This document shows positions 62,052 through 64,000 of a DNA stretch of 64,000 bases, piece by piece (the stretch's first letter is position 1; every line of letters begins with the position of its first letter). Below the pieces are notes generated by a model, which did not search any database, was not told the DNA's origin, and saw only the letters and a list, made by a program, of their open reading frames with translations. Position numbers and translations under genes: made by a program. This DNA is from Flavobacterium sp. (GTDB taxonomy: Bacteria; Bacteroidota; Bacteroidia; Flavobacteriales; Flavobacteriaceae). The stretch spans positions 51,416 to 115,415 of the forward strand of contig NZ_JAQSDH010000049.1 in the NCBI RefSeq assembly GCF_029945805.1, read 5' to 3'.

Positions 62052-63380
62052 ATGAAAATCAAACATCAGTTAGCGGTTTTCAATTTAATAACACGATTGT
62101 TAATCATTGTGGTGCTTTGGTTTGCACTTCCGGTTTTGGTTGAGAAAGTGGTCTATTCGCATATTGACAACAGTATTTTAGAAAAAAAACAGAAGTTTAT
62201 CCAGCATTTGGACACGAAAGAAATTAATGATTTCATAAATAGAAATGACTCCACCGAAACGTACGCCAGTTTTTCCAGTTTGCACAATGAATTTTTACAA
62301 CTATATTTAGGAAAGAATAATTTTACTAAAGACAAAAGCACTTTCATTAACGAAAGGAGAATTATAGAAGATGAAGAAAATGAGTACCGCGTTTTGTACT
62401 ATAATTTCACCTACGGAAACTCTAATTATGTGCTTGAAATTGGGAATAGCTTAAGCGAAATAAATGATTTGACCTTTACCATTCGGTTTTTTACTTCGGG
62501 CTTGCTTCTCCTTACGATGCTGATTACCTTTTTAGCAGATACTTTTTTTATCGAATACCTTTTAAAGCCTTTTTATAAAATCATCAATTCTAAAATTAGG
62601 CATGTAAATGAACCCAATGGTTTTGATTATACCGAAATCAGTACACATTCCGCCGATTTTAAGGAATTGGATTTGGTTTTGAACCAGATGATGTTCCGCA
62701 TAAACGATTTGTTTCAGAAAGAAAAGCAGTTTATTGCGAATGTTTCCCATGAATTGCTGTCGCCGATTTCACTTTTAAAAAACCGTTTTGAAAATTTACT
62801 TCAAAATGAATCTATTAATGATGAAGGCGTTGATAAGATTGTGAGTTCGTTGCGCACATTAGACATACTCAAAAAAGTGATTAATAATTTATTATTGATT
62901 TCTAAGATTGACAACAACCAGTTTGCGGATAACGAAAACATTTCGATTAAGGAAATCATTGCCGAAATTCTAGAGGATTTTGAAGATCGGATTGATGAAA
63001 AGCAACTTACTGTTGTAAACGAAGTCAATGCTGATTTTGTCTTTTTAGGAAACCGCACTTTGATTCGGATTATGTTCAATAATTTAATCGTAAATGCCAT
63101 TAACTATAATAGTGAAAACGGAAAAATTACTTTGCAAAATGGTTTTTCTAATAATCATTATTTGGTAAGCATTACCGATAGTGGAAAAGGAATGACGGAA
63201 GCGCAACAAGCTATAATTTTTGAGCGTTTTAGCCGAATCGCTGTGGATCAGGAAGGCCAAGGATTAGGTTTAGCCATTGTAGAAAGTATCGCTAAGTTTC
63301 ATCATCTTGAGATTAGTGTAAGGTCTAAAATTGGTGTTGGAACAACCTTTGCGGTTCAGTTTCCAATTGTTCTTCACTAA
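62052..63380 (+). CDS. Sensor histidine kinase
   Basis: A 442-residue inner-membrane kinase. TM1 (about 8-30), a periplasmic domain of about 115 residues, TM2 (about 147-172), HisKA with H233 in NVSHELLSPIS (HELLSP in place of the common HELRTP), and HATPase_c with NNLIVNAINY and GQGLGLAIVESIAKFH. Pairs with the adjacent response regulator. The periplasmic part has no family I recognise. Confidence 0.94.
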   Translation: MKIKHQLAVFNLITRLLIIVVLWFALPVLVEKVVYSHIDNSILEKKQKFIQHLDTKEINDFINRNDSTETYASFSSLHNEFLQLYLGKNNFTKDKSTFINERRIIEDEENEYRVLYYNFTYGNSNYVLEIGNSLSEINDLTFTIRFFTSGLLLLTMLITFLADTFFIEYLLKPFYKIINSKIRHVNEPNGFDYTEISTHSADFKELDLVLNQMMFRINDLFQKEKQFIANVSHELLSPISLLKNRFENLLQNESINDEGVDKIVSSLRTLDILKKVINNLLLISKIDNNQFADNENISIKEIIAEILEDFEDRIDEKQLTVVNEVNADFVFLGNRTLIRIMFNNLIVNAINYNSENGKITLQNGFSNNHYLVSITDSGKGMTEAQQAIIFERFSRIAVDQEGQGLGLAIVESIAKFHHLEISVRSKIGVGTTFAVQFPIVLH

Positions 63381-63433
63381 AGGTAGTCCACAGCAGATTT
63401 TCTTCGGTTTATTAGTAACGAAAAAGTTATCGT

Positions 63434-63526
63434 TAGCCCCGATGGTAGCGGCATCTCCCGATTTATCGGGAATACAGCGAACAGCGGGACCAAACGTTCT
63501 TAAAAACGTAAAGGTTCTGCTCCTAA
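63434..63526 (+). repeat. Copy C of the AGCCCCGA structured repeat
   Basis: Starts TAGCCCCGATGGTAGCGGCA, has CCCGATTTATCGGG (a perfect hairpin), AACAGCGGGACC, and ends GTTCTGCTCC. Same order as copy B. It lies 53 bases after the kinase stop, downstream of the regulatory operon and before the TTCAT promoter. Confidence 0.65.
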
Positions 63527-63586
63527 TTTCGAAACAAATCAGGCAATTGCCAATGTAACGTTAAACTGCACAAACCAGTTTCAATC

Positions 63587-63620
63587 TTCATTTCATCTTC
63601 ATTTGGCAGGTATACATTTG
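63587..63620 (+). promoter_or_regulatory. Promoter with TTCAT direct repeats, Lys/Ala-rich gene
   Basis: TTCAT at 63587 and 63598 (11-base period), then 10 bases, then TACATTTG (63613-63620). Spacing is identical to that upstream of the PepSY-like gene. The ATG follows 51 bases later. Confidence 0.65.
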
Positions 63621-63670
63621 TCCTATAAATAACAACAACGTTATTCATTTAATTTTTAAAAATAGAAATC

Positions 63671-63886
63671 ATGAAAAAAGTATTTATGTTGGCAGCTTTA
63701 GTATTAGGAACAACTGCAATGGTAACAGCACAAACGGCTCCAGCAGCAAAAGCAGAGGTTAAAAAAGAAGTTAAGCATGCTAAAAAACAAGCAGCTAAAG
63801 CTGAGAAAAAAGCGGACAAAGCTACAGCAGCAGCAGTAAAAGCCGATGCATCTGCAACAAAAGCTGAAATGAAAGCAAAAAAATAA
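63671..63886 (+). CDS. Small Lys/Ala-rich secreted protein
   Basis: A 71-residue protein: signal peptide (KKVFMLAALVLGTTAMVTAQ) and then a highly charged low-complexity stretch of Lys, Ala and Glu (KKEVKHAKKQAAKAEKKADK), which would form an amphipathic helix. No known domain. Its promoter has the same TTCAT architecture as the PepSY-like gene, so it is a likely target of the neighbouring two-component system. Confidence 0.8.
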   Translation: MKKVFMLAALVLGTTAMVTAQTAPAAKAEVKKEVKHAKKQAAKAEKKADKATAAAVKADASATKAEMKAKK

Positions 63887-63903
63887 TTTGCTTCTATAAG
63901 TGT

Positions 63904-63935
63904 AAAAGGCCAACAAGAAATTGTTGGCCTTTTTA
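63904..63935 (+). terminator. Terminator of the Lys/Ala-rich gene
   Basis: AAAAGGCCAACAA and TTGTTGGCCTTTT form a perfect 13-bp stem with a GAAA loop and T tail. Confidence 0.9.
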
Positions 63936-63944
63936 AGTTTATTA

Positions 63945-64000
63945 CTTGTCTTGTCCTGAAATAGCGATACACAAAAAAGTATCCTTATGGAAAAACATGA
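63945..64000 (+). mobile_element. Possible left edge of an insertion sequence (cut by window)
   Basis: From about 63945 the sequence TTGTCTTGTCCTGAAATAGCG followed by A-rich DNA and an ATG at 63987 (MEKH...) resembles what I recall of IS3-like ends in Flavobacterium. Only ~55 bases are present, so neither transposase nor inverted repeat can be confirmed. Confidence 0.3.

Overview
This window is chromosomal DNA from a member of the Bacteroidota, almost certainly Flavobacteriaceae and most like Flavobacterium. It is AT-rich. Promoter-like boxes follow the Bacteroidota -7 consensus TANNTTTG. Three proteins end in a type IX secretion (T9SS) type A sorting domain (2-340, 9645-11567, 56785-57558). 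It also carries a bifunctional OlsF-type acyltransferase and an epimerase-fold threonine dehydrogenase, both known from flavobacteria. No prophage, CRISPR array, rRNA operon or complete insertion sequence was seen. The last ~60 bases may be the edge of an IS element.

Layout. 1-9.5 kb is housekeeping: pth, rplY, prs and tRNA-Leu, then a minus-strand cluster serS / TPR lipoprotein-like protein / DUF4286 / rsmA / mgtE. A 371-bp unit made of a GIY-YIG gene bounded by 24-nt inverted repeats interrupts that cluster. 9.6-13.1 kb holds a secreted M1 peptidase, the site-2 protease rseP and tRNA-Asn. 13.4-16.7 kb is a tight three-gene operon (GH1 glucosidase, MJ1255-like glycosyltransferase, LpxH-like phosphoesterase). 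17.1-18.2 kb is a small helix-turn-helix module with repeated putative operators. 18.3-24.8 kb is a five-gene signalling operon (response regulator-kinase, CHASE3/GAF hybrid kinase with three receivers, stand-alone receiver, CheR, CheB) that contains no chemoreceptor or CheA. A DUF892 ferritin-like stress protein lies upstream of it.

25.8-36.8 kb is mostly envelope: PAP2 phosphatase, LTA-synthase-like sulfatase, a four-repeat membrane protein, an OmpA lipoprotein, xth, olsF, a tandemly duplicated DUF805 pair, and DUF2752 and DUF4234 proteins. 37-41.3 kb carries a 2-hydroxyacid dehydrogenase with a repeat-derived insertion and a deoC / aldehyde dehydrogenase / half-length aldehyde dehydrogenase operon. 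41.5-51.9 kb carries an M13 peptidase lipoprotein, a 2OG-Fe(II) oxygenase, an L,D-transpeptidase, a lipoprotein with truncated-hemoglobin features, threonine dehydrogenase and an AsmA-like protein. 52-54.9 kb is the ribosomal cluster rplM-rpsI-rpsB-tsf. 55.1-60.6 kb holds a LacI regulator, an ankyrin/T9SS gene pair and polA. 60.8-63.9 kb is a PepSY-like secreted protein, an OmpR-type two-component pair and a small Lys/Ala-rich secreted protein.

Strongest non-gene signals. (1) The two secreted-protein genes flanking the last two-component system share one promoter architecture, TTCAT-N6-TTCAT-N10-TANNTTTG, which predicts a local regulon. (2) The GIY-YIG unit with terminal inverted repeats looks like a small mobile or formerly mobile element. 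(3) Three copies of a structured intergenic repeat, starting AGCCCCGA and ending in TGCTCC or TGCCGC, may be a flavobacterial ncRNA family. (4) Other dispersed repeats include one that lies in frame inside a coding sequence.
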